64,000 nt of DNA from Ruminococcus sp. Its GTDB lineage: Bacteria > Bacillota_A > Clostridia > Oscillospirales > Ruminococcaceae. The stretch is from positions 1 to 64,000 of the forward strand of contig JAFVAN010000028.1 of NCBI GenBank assembly GCA_017480485.1. The letters run 5' to 3'. Under the pieces are notes generated by a model. The model had not been told where the DNA came from. It saw only the letters and a program-made list of their open reading frames with translations, and did not search any database. This document shows positions 50,359 to 59,377 of this stretch, one piece after another. Both the position numbers and the translations under genes were made by a program. Positions within the stretch are counted from its first letter, which is position 1. Every line of letters begins with the position of its first letter.

Positions 50359-50892
50359 ATGAGAGACGAGAATCTGCTGAGGCTTTTTGACAGCGACCCC
50401 GAGGCCGCACTGCGCCAAGCCATTGCCGAGTACGGCGCGATGGTGGAGCGGGTGGTGCGGCAGCGGCTGGGGCAGCATCGGGCAGAGCAGGATATTGAGG
50501 AGATAGTCAGCGACGTGTTCGCCTCCCTCTGCCGCAGCCACCGACGCATCGACCCGAAGCTTGGCAGCCTTCGGTCGTACCTTGCGGTCTCGGCCAGAAA
50601 CGCGGCCCTGCGGCGGGCGCGGCAGCTCTCGGAAAGGCTCAGCACCGAGCAGGAGCTCTCGGAGGACATCCCCATCTCCGAGGGGCCCGCCCTGCGGCAG
50701 GAGCAGCGAGAGCTCTGGGAGGCAGTGCTCTCCCTTGGAAAGCCCGACAGCGACATTTTGATACTGAGATATTTTTACGGCCTAAAAAGCCGCGAGATAG
50801 CCAAGGCCCTTGGCTTCAGGCACAACACCGTTGACAAGCGGGCCTCTCGGGCTCTTGAAAGGCTTCGGCGGCTGCTGAAAGAGGAGGAATGA
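50359..50892 (+). CDS. ECF-type sigma factor
   Basis: A 177-aa sigma-70 family protein of the extracytoplasmic-function type. Region 2 lies around VVRQRLGQHRAEQDIEEIVSDVFASLCRSH (about 38-65); region 4 is DILILRYFYGLKSREIAKALGFRHNTVDKRASRAL (about 132-166), with the helix-turn-helix. The adjacent DUF4179 gene (3 bp later) encodes its likely membrane anti-sigma. Good GGGAGGTG ribosome site. The trigger signal is unknown. Confidence 0.9.
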   Translation: MRDENLLRLFDSDPEAALRQAIAEYGAMVERVVRQRLGQHRAEQDIEEIVSDVFASLCRSHRRIDPKLGSLRSYLAVSARNAALRRARQLSERLSTEQELSEDIPISEGPALRQEQRELWEAVLSLGKPDSDILILRYFYGLKSREIAKALGFRHNTVDKRASRALERLRRLLKEEE

Positions 50893-50895
50893 TCT

Positions 50896-52173
50896 ATGGA
50901 TATGGAGATAAGACTTGAAGCTATGCTTGACGCCCTTACGCCCCGAGAGCTGGAACGGGCGGCCTGCCCCGCAGGAGAGCTTTGCCAAGGCAGGCGGCGG
51001 CAGAAAAAAATATACTCCCTGACCGCCAAAAAGCTTGGCCTCGGGGCAGGAAGAGCGTCTCGGAGGCTGCGGCTCGGGGGACTTGCGGCGGCTGTGGCTG
51101 CGACGGTGTTCACGGTGGGGGCTCTTGGGGTCTACGCCGCCTCGGGCAGCAGGCTCTGGAACGGGATGCGGACCTTCTTCGGGACCGATGGCGGTGACGA
51201 TAGCCTGACGGCCCTTCAGGAGGGCACCCTCGAAAACAACACCACCCACAGCCTCGAGGTGCTGGAAAACACCTTCCGTGGCCTGAATATTGAGTACGAG
51301 GGCACCGTCAGCGCCGCCGACGGCAGCCGCGACGGCTCGGTCTACAGCGTCTTCACCGTGAAGCGGAAAAACGGCAGGCCCTTCACCGAGGACGCCGAAC
51401 ACAGGTGGATCGCGGGCTACAGCTGCTGGGCCCCGCAGATGCGCGGCGGCCAGCCCTACAGACTTGGCGACGAGGCCGCGGTCCGCTGCAACAGCGACGG
51501 CTCACTGAGCGTGACCATTGAGGCCTCTGTCTTCCCCTCAGCCCTCGGCGAGCATAAGATGCTGTTCGGGTTCACGGGCCTCTACAGGATAGAGGAGCAC
51601 GGTGAGGGCGCCGAGGACATCCTGCTGGCCCGGGAGGAGCTGATTCAGCTGACCCAAGAGCAGTTCGTCTCCTCGCCGCTGGCGGTGTTTGAGGAGAGCA
51701 CGGATATCTATCCCATCTGGCAGGGGGATATGTACGAGGATGACCCCGCCTTCGCCGCCGAGTTCGCGACCCGAGAGGCGGAGGTCCTCGAGGGCCTTGA
51801 GCGCCTGTCTGACGGGGAATACTACACAGGCAGCCTGCGCTGCGGAATAAGCACCGAAGACATCCGGCCCTCTGCCAGAGCCGAGGCCCGCGCCGACGGC
51901 ATGATGGCAGAGGTCACCATGTTCGCCCTGCGGATAGAGGTAAGCGAGGAGGTCTACAGGCTCTACCACCGGGAGCCCTATCAGGAGGCGGCGGACATCC
52001 CCGAGGCGGTGGTGTATTACACCGACGGCAGCGAGATATCCCTGCAATGCACGGCCCAGGAGACCGCAGCCGCCAGCCGACACTATCTTATCTTCCCCGC
52101 TGACGCCCTCCTCGCCCCGGACAGCGTTGAAAGGGTAGTTTTCGGCGAGACGGAATTTCGGTTTGGAGATTAG
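50896..52173 (+). CDS. DUF4179 membrane anti-sigma factor
   Basis: A 425-aa protein of the DUF4179 type that accompanies ECF sigma factors in Clostridia. Residues 1-55 form a cytoplasmic part able to hold the sigma factor, with a basic stretch (QGRRRQKKIYSLTAKKLG); a transmembrane helix follows (about 56-78, GLAAAVAATVFTVGALGVYA); the large C-terminal domain is outside and beta-rich, with late DUF-like repeats (YRLYHREPYQEAADIPEAVV, VERVVFGETEFRF). It presumably senses an envelope signal and releases the sigma factor. Overlap in direction and the 3-bp gap indicate one operon. Confidence 0.82.
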   Translation: MDMEIRLEAMLDALTPRELERAACPAGELCQGRRRQKKIYSLTAKKLGLGAGRASRRLRLGGLAAAVAATVFTVGALGVYAASGSRLWNGMRTFFGTDGGDDSLTALQEGTLENNTTHSLEVLENTFRGLNIEYEGTVSAADGSRDGSVYSVFTVKRKNGRPFTEDAEHRWIAGYSCWAPQMRGGQPYRLGDEAAVRCNSDGSLSVTIEASVFPSALGEHKMLFGFTGLYRIEEHGEGAEDILLAREELIQLTQEQFVSSPLAVFEESTDIYPIWQGDMYEDDPAFAAEFATREAEVLEGLERLSDGEYYTGSLRCGISTEDIRPSARAEARADGMMAEVTMFALRIEVSEEVYRLYHREPYQEAADIPEAVVYYTDGSEISLQCTAQETAAASRHYLIFPADALLAPDSVERVVFGETEFRFGD

Positions 52174-52197
52174 GTCCAGCGAAAAAAAATAGTCAAA

Positions 52198-52279
52198 AAT
52201 GAATAATGAAGGTGTCCTCTGCGCGGACGATCTAAAAATTCTTAAATCATCGCCGCAGGCGATACCTTCATTATTCATT
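52198..52279. repeat. Palindromic element with GAATAATGAAGGT arms
   Basis: 16-bp perfect arms (52198-52213 with 52264-52279) enclose short G+C-rich palindromes. The right arm forms the 3' end of the XRE gene: its last residues MNNE and the stop come from repeat sequence. Similar MNNE-type elements are, as far as I recall, dispersed in related genomes. Confidence 0.7.
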
Positions 52280-52516
52280 ATTCATTTCTTCCTTCTCTAT
52301 CTCCGCGATGATGCTGCTCATTTTTACATCAAGGGCCAGCGCTATGCGGTAGAGGGTCTCGAGGGAGGGCTTTCGTTCGCCCCGCTCGATGGCGCTCAGG
52401 TGCGTCCTGCCAATGTCGGCAAGGCCGCTGAGGACCTCCTGAGACAGGCCCTTTTTTCTTCTGAATTCCGCTATTACAGCGCCAACAGTCTTTGCATCGA
52501 GCATGGGAGCAGACAT
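52271..52516 (-). CDS. XRE-family transcriptional regulator
   Basis: An 81-aa Cro/C1-type helix-turn-helix protein: VIAEFRRKKGLSQEVLSGLAD, then IGRTHLSAIERGERKPSLETLYRIA, a classic five-helix XRE domain. It is read divergently from the DUF3592-like gene and likely acts on the intergenic region, where two GAA(T/C)AC(A/T)TATG half sites flank the -35 box. Its stop lies in a palindromic repeat, which may have replaced the original 3' end. Confidence 0.88.
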   Translation of the reverse strand: MSAPMLDAKTVGAVIAEFRRKKGLSQEVLSGLADIGRTHLSAIERGERKPSLETLYRIALALDVKMSSIIAEIEKEEMNNE

Positions 52517-52560
52517 AAGATCACCTCTGTCTATATCCTACACTTTTTACGATGTATATA

Positions 52561-52592
52561 TGAATACATATGTTGACATTTGAACACTTATG
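52561..52592. promoter_or_regulatory. Direct-repeat operator candidate
   Basis: TGAATACATATG (52561-52572) and TGAACACTTATG (52581-52592), 20 bp apart (two helical turns), overlap the spacer of a strong promoter between divergent genes. Plausible site for the XRE regulator at 52271. Confidence 0.55.
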
Positions 52593-52601
52593 TGTTATAA
52601 T
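52573..52601 (+). promoter_or_regulatory. Sigma-A promoter of the DUF3592-like gene
   Basis: TTGACA (52573-52578), 17-base spacer, TATAAT (52596-52601): near-perfect consensus. Confidence 0.88.
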
Positions 52602-52645
52602 ATTTCTACGGGCGCGGCTCGGATAATTATAACGGAGTGCTGGAT

Positions 52646-53284
52646 ATGAAAAAATTTATCGCGGTGATACTGCTGGTGGGGATATTCGGCTTCGGGTGTG
52701 TGTTCATACCCTACGCAGTCTATCAGGAATACAAGACCTACAAGGACTACACGGAGAACGGCTACACGGTGGAATGCACTGCCACAGCTGTCGAGGGGCG
52801 GAAGAAGAACAGGGAGATAACTGCGGAGTACAAGGACCGGGACGGCGTCGCTCACACCTACACCCTGCGCAGGGCCTACGCTGTGATAAACACAGGAGAC
52901 AAATTCACAGCCTACGTTCTGCCCGACAAGCCCGAGGAGTTCTGGATACGCTACGACCTTGGGGACATCACGGGGCGGCTGGTGATCTACGGCATAGCCT
53001 TCCTTGTGGGGCTGATGGTGCCCATCTTCGCCATCGGCAGCATGAAGGAGTCGAAGATACTAAAGGAGCGGGGCAAGACCACAACGGGAACGATAGCGCG
53101 CTCCTATGTCAACCGCAACAATTTCAGGTACGGGGTAATAGTTTTCGAGACCGAGCGGGGCCGCGAGGTCACGGACGAGGTCCAGCTGGAGAGATACCAG
53201 CGGGACGGCGAGTCCGTGACCATCACCTACGCCTACAACGACAAAGGCAAGCTCTATTGGCGGGTCGGTGCCCCGACTGGGTAG
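52646..53284 (+). CDS. DUF3592-like membrane protein
   Basis: A 212-aa membrane protein with an N-terminal helix (FIAVILLVGIFGFGCVFIPYAV), an extracytoplasmic beta-rich domain (TVECTATAVEGRKKNREITAEYKDRDGV, then TGDKFTAYVLPDKPEEFWI), a second helix (LVIYGIAFLVGLMVPIFAIG) and another beta-rich part. This layout is that of DUF3592 proteins of unknown function. ATG 52646 has GGAGTG upstream and a near-perfect promoter. Probably controlled by the divergent XRE regulator. Confidence 0.7.
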   Translation: MKKFIAVILLVGIFGFGCVFIPYAVYQEYKTYKDYTENGYTVECTATAVEGRKKNREITAEYKDRDGVAHTYTLRRAYAVINTGDKFTAYVLPDKPEEFWIRYDLGDITGRLVIYGIAFLVGLMVPIFAIGSMKESKILKERGKTTTGTIARSYVNRNNFRYGVIVFETERGREVTDEVQLERYQRDGESVTITYAYNDKGKLYWRVGAPTG

Positions 53285-53451
53285 GTCGCGGGCGGTGCCC
53301 CGCCAGGGCAAGTCGCGTGAGCGGCGGCGGAGCCGCCTAACAACTGTGTCGTACACAAAGGCTCCCTCGCGTCACGGCAGCGGGCAGCCGGATGGAGCAG
53401 CGCAGGAAAACAATATCGGCCCGAATGGAGCGTTGCGCTTTCGTTTCGGAG

Positions 53452-53480
53452 TTGATAATCCTGTGCCGATGGGGTATAAT
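53452..53480 (+). promoter_or_regulatory. Sigma-A promoter of the flavodoxin gene
   Basis: TTGATA (53452-53457), 17-base spacer, TATAAT (53475-53480). Confidence 0.85.
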
Positions 53481-53557
53481 AATCTTGCGTGGGTGCCGCA
53501 TGGCACCCATAATTACAACTGTTTGGTTAGCGCAGGCTAACGGAAAGGACGATCAAT

Positions 53558-53980
53558 ATGAGCAAGATAGCAGTAGTTTATTGGAGCGCAACAGGCAACA
53601 CCGAGGCAATGGCTAACGAGGTAGCCGAGGGCGCAAAGGCAGCAGGCGCCGAGGTCGAGCTCAAGACCGCAGGCGAGTTCACCGCAGACGACGTGGCTAA
53701 TTACGACGCCATCGCTTTTGGCTGCCCCGCAATGGGCGCCGAGGAGCTGGAGGACGGCGAGGTACAGCCCATGTGGGATGCCGTTAAGGGCAGCCTCAGC
53801 GGCAAGAAGATAGGCCTCTTCGGTTCCTACGACTGGGGCGACGGCGAGTGGCTCAGGCTCTGGGCAGAGGATGCTAACGCCGCAGGCGTTGTAATGGCAG
53901 CAGAGCCCGTAAAGGCCAACCTCGAGCCCGACGACGAGGCAAAGGCCGCCTGCAAGGCTCTTGGCGCAGCCCTTGCATAA
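53558..53980 (+). CDS. Short-chain flavodoxin
   Basis: A 140-aa FMN-binding electron carrier. The phosphate-binding loop is WSATGNTEAMA (residues about 9-19); the FMN-flanking GCPAMGAEELEDGEV loop lies near 60; the FGSYDWGDGEWL segment near 88 supplies the second loop with a Trp, as in short-chain clostridial flavodoxins. It replaces ferredoxin in anaerobic redox reactions, often under iron limitation. A strong promoter and a G+C hairpin frame the gene, fitting high expression. Confidence 0.93.
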   Translation: MSKIAVVYWSATGNTEAMANEVAEGAKAAGAEVELKTAGEFTADDVANYDAIAFGCPAMGAEELEDGEVQPMWDAVKGSLSGKKIGLFGSYDWGDGEWLRLWAEDANAAGVVMAAEPVKANLEPDDEAKAACKALGAALA

Positions 53981-54002
53981 ATTCTAAATTTGCGAGAAAC
54001 TG

Positions 54003-54030
54003 AAAAGCCTCCCCTTTGGGGTGGCTTTTT
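54003..54030 (+). terminator. Flavodoxin terminator
   Basis: AAGCCTCCCC-TTT-GGGGTGGCTT stem followed by a T-run. Confidence 0.75.
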
Positions 54031-54048
54031 TCGTCCGTCTCTCAAAAT

Positions 54049-54079
54049 AAAAAGCCCACGGAAGCTCCGTGGGCTTTTT
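54049..54079. terminator. Bidirectional terminator
   Basis: Perfect 14-bp stem (54049-54062 with 54066-54079), arm AAAAAGCCCACGGA, with A and T runs at the ends. Ends the long minus-strand ABC operon and backs up the flavodoxin terminator. Confidence 0.9.
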
Positions 54080-54105
54080 GGTTCTTTGTTTTCGGCAGCG
54101 CCGGA

Positions 54106-55137
54106 TCACATACCTGTGATACCCGAACGCTCGATACCTTCGATGAAGTATCTCTGAAGGAAGATGTACATTATCAGCAGAGGTGCTATGGAAATGATAC
54201 ATCCAGCCTCGAGCCATACTATCATCTGGCGGATAGAGGGTGCAGTACCCTTGAACAGATCCTGCACGAGCTGTGCATCCAGATTCTTCAGGGACAGCGC
54301 GATGGTGTCGGCGTGGGTGAAGAACGAGCTGGCTACATAGAAGTCGTTCCAGTACCAAACGATGGAGAACAGGAAAACTGTCAGGAACGAGGTCTTTGCG
54401 TTGGGGCACATAACTATCAGGAAGGTCTTCAGAGGGCCGCAGCCGTCAAGATAGGCGGCGTCCTCAAGCTCCTTCGGCAGTCCGCGGAAGAACTGACGGA
54501 AGATGAAGATGAACAGGCCTGCGCGTAGTCCGTTTGCGAACAGCGCGGGCAGATACATTGTCCAGCCTGTGTCGATAAGGCTTGTTGTCAGAACGCCGGG
54601 GATACCGAAGTTTCTGAACTGCATGAACAGCGGGATGGTAATGATCTGCGGAGGAACGATGATCATCAGGATAACGATGGCGAAGAGAAGGCTCTTGCCC
54701 CTGAACTTAAATCTTGCAAAGCCGTAGCCTGTGATAGCACAGGTTATTACCTGCAGCACCGAAGAGATGATGTTATATCTCAGGGTGGTGAGCAGCGTTG
54801 TCTCAAACCTCATGGAGGTCAGCACCTGATTGATGTTGTCAAGGGTAAAGCTCTTTGGCAGCCATACGACTGACGGGTCGTTCATCTGCTCGTTGGGCCT
54901 GAATGCTGTTGATACCATGAATATCAGCGGGTAAAGGATTATAAAGCAGAGTCCGAAGAGGATCAGGAACCTGAATACAGGCCAAACCGCGCCGATTATC
55001 GCCTTGTTGCGGTTATATCTGATCTGTTCGGGAGTCAGGTACTTTTCAATGCCTTCCTCCTTCATTCTCTTCTTGCGGGCCTTCATAGCGGCCTTTCGCT
55101 CTTTTTCAAACTGTTTTTCTTCTTTTTTGGTTGCCAC
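54106..55137 (-). CDS. Carbohydrate ABC permease, MalG type (pair 2)
   Basis: A 343-aa inner-membrane subunit with a basic N-terminal extension (about 1-50) rich in Lys/Glu and six predicted helices. The EAA-type loop is ELEDAAYLDGCGPLKTFLIV, which docks the ATPase. It pairs with the 55150 permease, 12 bp upstream in the operon. Together they resemble CUT1 transporters. No ATPase gene lies in the operon, so a shared MsmX-like ATPase is likely used. A terminator follows. Confidence 0.9.
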   Translation of the reverse strand: MATKKEEKQFEKERKAAMKARKKRMKEEGIEKYLTPEQIRYNRNKAIIGAVWPVFRFLILFGLCFIILYPLIFMVSTAFRPNEQMNDPSVVWLPKSFTLDNINQVLTSMRFETTLLTTLRYNIISSVLQVITCAITGYGFARFKFRGKSLLFAIVILMIIVPPQIITIPLFMQFRNFGIPGVLTTSLIDTGWTMYLPALFANGLRAGLFIFIFRQFFRGLPKELEDAAYLDGCGPLKTFLIVMCPNAKTSFLTVFLFSIVWYWNDFYVASSFFTHADTIALSLKNLDAQLVQDLFKGTAPSIRQMIVWLEAGCIISIAPLLIMYIFLQRYFIEGIERSGITGM

Positions 55138-55149
55138 TATTATCCCCCC

Positions 55150-56295
55150 TTACTCTACTTCATAGTAAATGAATCTGTTGATTATCGCGACAACTATTGC
55201 AAGGACAACAGCTATGATCATGAAGTATGCCCACGCCATAGCCGCAGAGTAGCCGTGGTTCCAGCTCTTTGCCTTGTTAAGAACGATCTTCATTACCTGG
55301 TTGCCGGGGTCAACGAACGAGTCAACGATGGTATAAACAAGGCTCGTAAGTATCTGCGGGCTTATGTAGGGGATAGTGATCTTCCAGAAATATTCCCAAG
55401 CCGTGGCGCCCTCCATCTGGGCAGCCTCCTTGGCCGAGAAGGGTATTCCCTGCAGCGCCGAGAGGAACAGCAGGATCTGGATACCCGAGTTCCACACCAG
55501 ATTGAAGATATCCGATGTAAGGGTGTTCAGTGTTTGTGTAAGTCTGTCGCTTATGTTGTAGATGCCCAGGAAGTTGAGCAGCTGGTCAACAAGGTTAGTC
55601 TCAAACATGGTCGAGAACTGCTCCGAGCCGCCTGCGTAGCCGCCGGTGCTCATGTTACCGTTGATGATGTCGATAACAGGTCCCGTTGCGATGATAACGG
55701 GGAGGAAGAATACTGCTCTTGCAAAGGTCCTGCCTCTGAACTTCTGGTTGAGTATTACCGCGATGAAGATCGAGAATACAAGGATCAGAGGAGTTTTAAG
55801 TGCGGTGCTCGAGAGGGTCTCAACAAGGGCCTTCGAGTAATCCTGGTCCTGACGGAAGGCGTTAACGTAGTTCTGGAAGCCGCGGTTGTTCAGCTCCATG
55901 CCGCCGTCGGTTACCTTTGTGTCGTGCAGCGAGTAGATAAAGGATACGATCAGCGGATAGATGAAGAAGTAAAGTGTACCGATTATCCAGAGGGCTATAA
56001 AGCCGTAGCCGTACAGTCCCTTCTTTCTTTCATAGGAGAGCCTGGGCTTTTTCTGGCTGCCGCGGTTAACGGCAACGGGCTCGGTGTATTCCTCGGCTTC
56101 GATCTCCTCAAGCTCTTCGATCTCGGAGACGCTGACCTCTTCGGCATCCTCCACCGCGTCCTCGGCGGCTTCTGCTGCCTCTTCGGCGGCCTCCTCGGCG
56201 GTGTCCTCAGCCTCGGATATCTCTTCGGTCAATTCCTGCTGCGCTTCGTCAAGCTCCTGTTCGAGCTCACTGCGCTCCATTTCGAGTTCATTCAT
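55150..56295 (-). CDS. Carbohydrate ABC permease, MalF type (pair 2), acidic N-terminus
   Basis: A 381-aa permease. Residues 1-75 are an unusual acidic tail (runs of Glu, Ala, Asp) that precedes the first helix and should lie in the cytoplasm; the remainder has about six helices with the EAA loop KEAAQMEGATAWEYFWKITI. It pairs with the MalG-type protein downstream. Start ATG 56295 overlaps the DUF5696 stop. The acidic tail resembles tails in two other proteins of this operon. Confidence 0.88.
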   Translation of the reverse strand: MNELEMERSELEQELDEAQQELTEEISEAEDTAEEAAEEAAEAAEDAVEDAEEVSVSEIEELEEIEAEEYTEPVAVNRGSQKKPRLSYERKKGLYGYGFIALWIIGTLYFFIYPLIVSFIYSLHDTKVTDGGMELNNRGFQNYVNAFRQDQDYSKALVETLSSTALKTPLILVFSIFIAVILNQKFRGRTFARAVFFLPVIIATGPVIDIINGNMSTGGYAGGSEQFSTMFETNLVDQLLNFLGIYNISDRLTQTLNTLTSDIFNLVWNSGIQILLFLSALQGIPFSAKEAAQMEGATAWEYFWKITIPYISPQILTSLVYTIVDSFVDPGNQVMKIVLNKAKSWNHGYSAAMAWAYFMIIAVVLAIVVAIINRFIYYEVE

Positions 56296-58727
56296 CAGCC
56301 CTCAGCACCTCCTTCCAAAGCGTTTGCAAGGTCAATGGTCTGGCCATCTACCTTAGCGGTCTGCGCTTCCTTGTTGATCTCTATTACAACGTCCTTGCCA
56401 TCCTTCGAGTAGGTGGTGGTGATGACGTTTCCGTCCTCGCTCACCTCATACTTGCTGATGGTCATATCACTTACGCCCTTGAGGACCTTGTCGGCCACCT
56501 TGTACTGCTCGACGGCCATGTCGATCCAGCCCTCGTAGTTGGTGTAGTAGAGATCGTCGTAATCGGTATCCTTGAGCACCGAAGCATCCTCGTAGATGAA
56601 ATCGTAGTGGATGCCCGAGCCGCCCGCCAGCGCCATCATAAAGGTCTCGCTGGTGTTAGAGCTCTGGTTGATGCCCTTGGTGGAATAAGGAACGTAGCCG
56701 TGGATCACCATCTGATAGAAGGGGATATCCATGTCGGTAACATTGAAGCCGCTGGAGTATACAGGAACGTCGGTGATCTGGGAGGCGTAGGGGATAACGT
56801 AGGCATTAGCGCCTGCGCAGAGAACATCTCCCACCTCTTCATCAGCCTTCTTGAAGCCATCCGCGATGGTGTTTGCGGTGGCGTATCTCGAGGAGGCGTT
56901 CTTCTTGGAGAAGTCGCTCACCAGCTTGGTGGAGTAATCTCCGAAGGCTATCCTCGTGAGGCCCTTGTCCTTGTAGCTTTCTATCATCTGGTCGAATATC
57001 CTTACGTAGCTGTTGGGAGCTATCAGCGCGGGAGAAACTCCTGTTACTGCAACGCCGTAGGCGGGGCTGTATTCGGACTGTCTCGAGTAAGCGTTGGATA
57101 TTCTTATCGCTGTGTTATTGAAGGTGGAGTAGCCCCAGCTGCCGCTCTTCATCGTGAAGTTGTTCATGGAGGGGAATACTTCCAGACCCGAGGTGTCAAC
57201 AAGCTTCTTGAAGTCGCTGTTGCCGCCCAGAGTTCCCGAGGCCTTAGCCTTGGTGGAGACCTTCTGCTTGATGGACTTGTTGGTCCAGTCGTTGTAGTTT
57301 ACAACGGTATCGGAAACGCCCATATCCTGCATCTTGGAGATTATCTCCGCAGCCTGGTCAAAGCCCGTGATCTCGGTCTTGAGGTCGAAGGGCAGGCCAA
57401 GGATAGAGGTCTGCTTCATAACGCCGCCGAAGAAGTCAACGTACATATCGTTGGTGTCCGCTGTGGCCCTCTTCTCAAGCTTTGTGCGAACGGAGTCGGA
57501 GCTTGTCAGGTAGTTCCTGTAGACCTCCGCGCAGTCCGCGTAGTTGATGTCCTCATCCTTGGCGATGGGGTAGTACCTGATGCCGAAGCGAGGGGTCTTG
57601 ATGCCGTTCTTCTCAAAAACGGTTATCTTGTTGGAGTTATCGCCCGACATGAAGAAGGAGTCCATGCTGCGGGTCTCAAACTCGTAGTAGATGTTGTTGT
57701 ACACCTGCTTATCCTGCAGGCTCACCTTTGCCTTTGCGTAAACATTGGTGTCGCCGTCGGTAACGATGGCCACGAAGCCTCTGTTTCCGTTTACCGATGC
57801 CATAACGGGCAGGTAGGCCTGCTCGGTGACACGGGGAGCAGTAAGGGGAACTGCGGTGTAGTCTCTGCCGTATACCAGCTGAGAATACTCGGCGTAGTCG
57901 CCCTTGCCGTTGTTGTAGTTGATGACAGCGCCGCTGCCGTCGGGAACTATCATGTAGCCCTCGGTCTCGTTGCCCTCATCGTCATACTGCGGTACTGCGC
58001 CGAAGGCGGGGCAGAGCTGAAGCTTTGTGAGCACCTTGCCGTCAACGTTGTCGGTGTTCTTCTCTGTGATCTCGTCGGTATCGCAGTAAACATACAGACA
58101 GTCTTTCTCCAGCTGGTAATGTACCACCAGCTTAACGCCCTGAGAGCTGTAGTCGTAGGTGACCTTGAGGCCGCCCTTTTCCTTTGCGTACTTGACTGAT
58201 CTTGCCTTGCTGGAATATACGGGAGCGGGGGACTCGGTCCTCTTTTCCAGCTCGCCCACCTTAATGGCGGCGCTGGAGCCGATGTAGTCGCGCTTAGCGC
58301 TCTGCATCATGGAGTCCTTGTCAACGTCCACCACGGTCTTGTCGGCGTGAACGTTTATAGGAGAGGTCCAGAGGTAGTAGTCCGCGTCCTTATAGTAGAT
58401 GCAGATCCTGTCGTTATCCTGATCTCCGTAGAGGACGAACTGATCGTTGGAGGCATATTCCTCGCAGCTCTCAAGCTCAACAGCCTGCTTGTCGGTGATA
58501 GGATCTACCAGCTCCTGCTTCTTCTTGGACTTCTTGCTTCCGCCTTCCTCCTCGTCCTCGGCCGCGGCGTCGCCCTCTTCGGCGGCTTCGCCATCGGCTG
58601 TCTCGGTATCGGCGGCAGCTGTATCCGCTTCGTCATCGGTAGAATAAGCGGACATCGAACCCAGAGGCACCAGCATTGTAAGCACCAACGCAAATACTAA
58701 GATCTTTTTATACTTTTTGCTATGCAT
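56295..58727 (-). CDS. DUF5696 secreted protein
   Basis: An 810-aa protein with a signal peptide (KKILVFALVLTMLVPLGSMSA) and a 50-residue acidic linker (EEGDAAAEDEEEGG, then SKKSKKK). The rest matches DUF5696, a family found in polysaccharide-uptake loci of Firmicutes. It includes the segment VNYNDWTNKSI and a large central domain that may be a glycosidase-like barrel (SGIHYDFIYEDA, FPSMNNFTMKSGSWGY). Its stop overlaps the permease start. It probably acts outside the membrane on glycans bound by this transporter; the reaction is not known to me. Confidence 0.8.
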   Translation of the reverse strand: MHSKKYKKILVFALVLTMLVPLGSMSAYSTDDEADTAAADTETADGEAAEEGDAAAEDEEEGGSKKSKKKQELVDPITDKQAVELESCEEYASNDQFVLYGDQDNDRICIYYKDADYYLWTSPINVHADKTVVDVDKDSMMQSAKRDYIGSSAAIKVGELEKRTESPAPVYSSKARSVKYAKEKGGLKVTYDYSSQGVKLVVHYQLEKDCLYVYCDTDEITEKNTDNVDGKVLTKLQLCPAFGAVPQYDDEGNETEGYMIVPDGSGAVINYNNGKGDYAEYSQLVYGRDYTAVPLTAPRVTEQAYLPVMASVNGNRGFVAIVTDGDTNVYAKAKVSLQDKQVYNNIYYEFETRSMDSFFMSGDNSNKITVFEKNGIKTPRFGIRYYPIAKDEDINYADCAEVYRNYLTSSDSVRTKLEKRATADTNDMYVDFFGGVMKQTSILGLPFDLKTEITGFDQAAEIISKMQDMGVSDTVVNYNDWTNKSIKQKVSTKAKASGTLGGNSDFKKLVDTSGLEVFPSMNNFTMKSGSWGYSTFNNTAIRISNAYSRQSEYSPAYGVAVTGVSPALIAPNSYVRIFDQMIESYKDKGLTRIAFGDYSTKLVSDFSKKNASSRYATANTIADGFKKADEEVGDVLCAGANAYVIPYASQITDVPVYSSGFNVTDMDIPFYQMVIHGYVPYSTKGINQSSNTSETFMMALAGGSGIHYDFIYEDASVLKDTDYDDLYYTNYEGWIDMAVEQYKVADKVLKGVSDMTISKYEVSEDGNVITTTYSKDGKDVVIEINKEAQTAKVDGQTIDLANALEGGAEG

Positions 58728-58746
58728 TTTTACACCACCGTTTCCT

Positions 58747-59376
58747 TTAGCCTCTGATTCGATATGCGATCTCTGTGTAGATCGAGTATCCGAAAACGTA
58801 TACCTGCTGGAAAAGTGAGAGCAGCAGGATCGCCAGGAACAGGATCAGCAGCATCGCAACAACTGTGAATACCATTGAAACTATAGTTTTGCCGAAGCTG
58901 TACTGGTGAGCGGCCTTCATGGCCTGTATCATCAGCACTAAGGACCAGATAAGTCCCAGATAGTGAACGGAGGTCATCCAGATGCGCTCGTCCTGAACGA
59001 TGAAGTTCGAGATGAGGATGGAGATGAACTCGCACACTATGTAGGGCACCAGAGCGTAGGCCGAATAGATGCAGATCTTTTTCAGCGTGCCCTCGCCGTC
59101 GAACAGCGTACACAGCGCCCAGTTGCCTATTACCCATGTAAAGAAGTATACCACCGACTGCACCAGCAGGGGAACAACGTTGAACACCTTTACATAGGCG
59201 GTGTTGAACTGGAAGCCCATCAGCTGCCTGTTCGCCACCATTGCAACAAACAGAAGGAATACTATTATCAGAGCGGCCTTCATAGAGCCCTGCTTCTTCC
59301 AGCGCAGGTCCTCAAAGCCCTCAACGGGATGGAAAACAACATGCTTTATCCAACCCATCGTTGAAAATTCATACAT
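58747..59376 (-). CDS. YIP1 family membrane protein
   Basis: A 209-aa integral membrane protein of the YIP1 family, with about five helices (for example IIVFLLFVAMVANRQLMG, WVIGNWALCTLFDGEGTLKKI, ILISNFIVQD, VMVFTVVAMLLILFLAILLL-like). The GNWALCTLFDGEGTLKKIC segment is typical of bacterial YIP1 proteins in DUF5696 loci. ATG 59376 has AAGGAGGG upstream and overlaps the upstream gene by 1-2 bp, showing coupling. Its exact role is unknown. Confidence 0.82.
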   Translation of the reverse strand: MYEFSTMGWIKHVVFHPVEGFEDLRWKKQGSMKAALIIVFLLFVAMVANRQLMGFQFNTAYVKVFNVVPLLVQSVVYFFTWVIGNWALCTLFDGEGTLKKICIYSAYALVPYIVCEFISILISNFIVQDERIWMTSVHYLGLIWSLVLMIQAMKAAHQYSFGKTIVSMVFTVVAMLLILFLAILLLSLFQQVYVFGYSIYTEIAYRIRG

Positions 59377-59377
59377 A

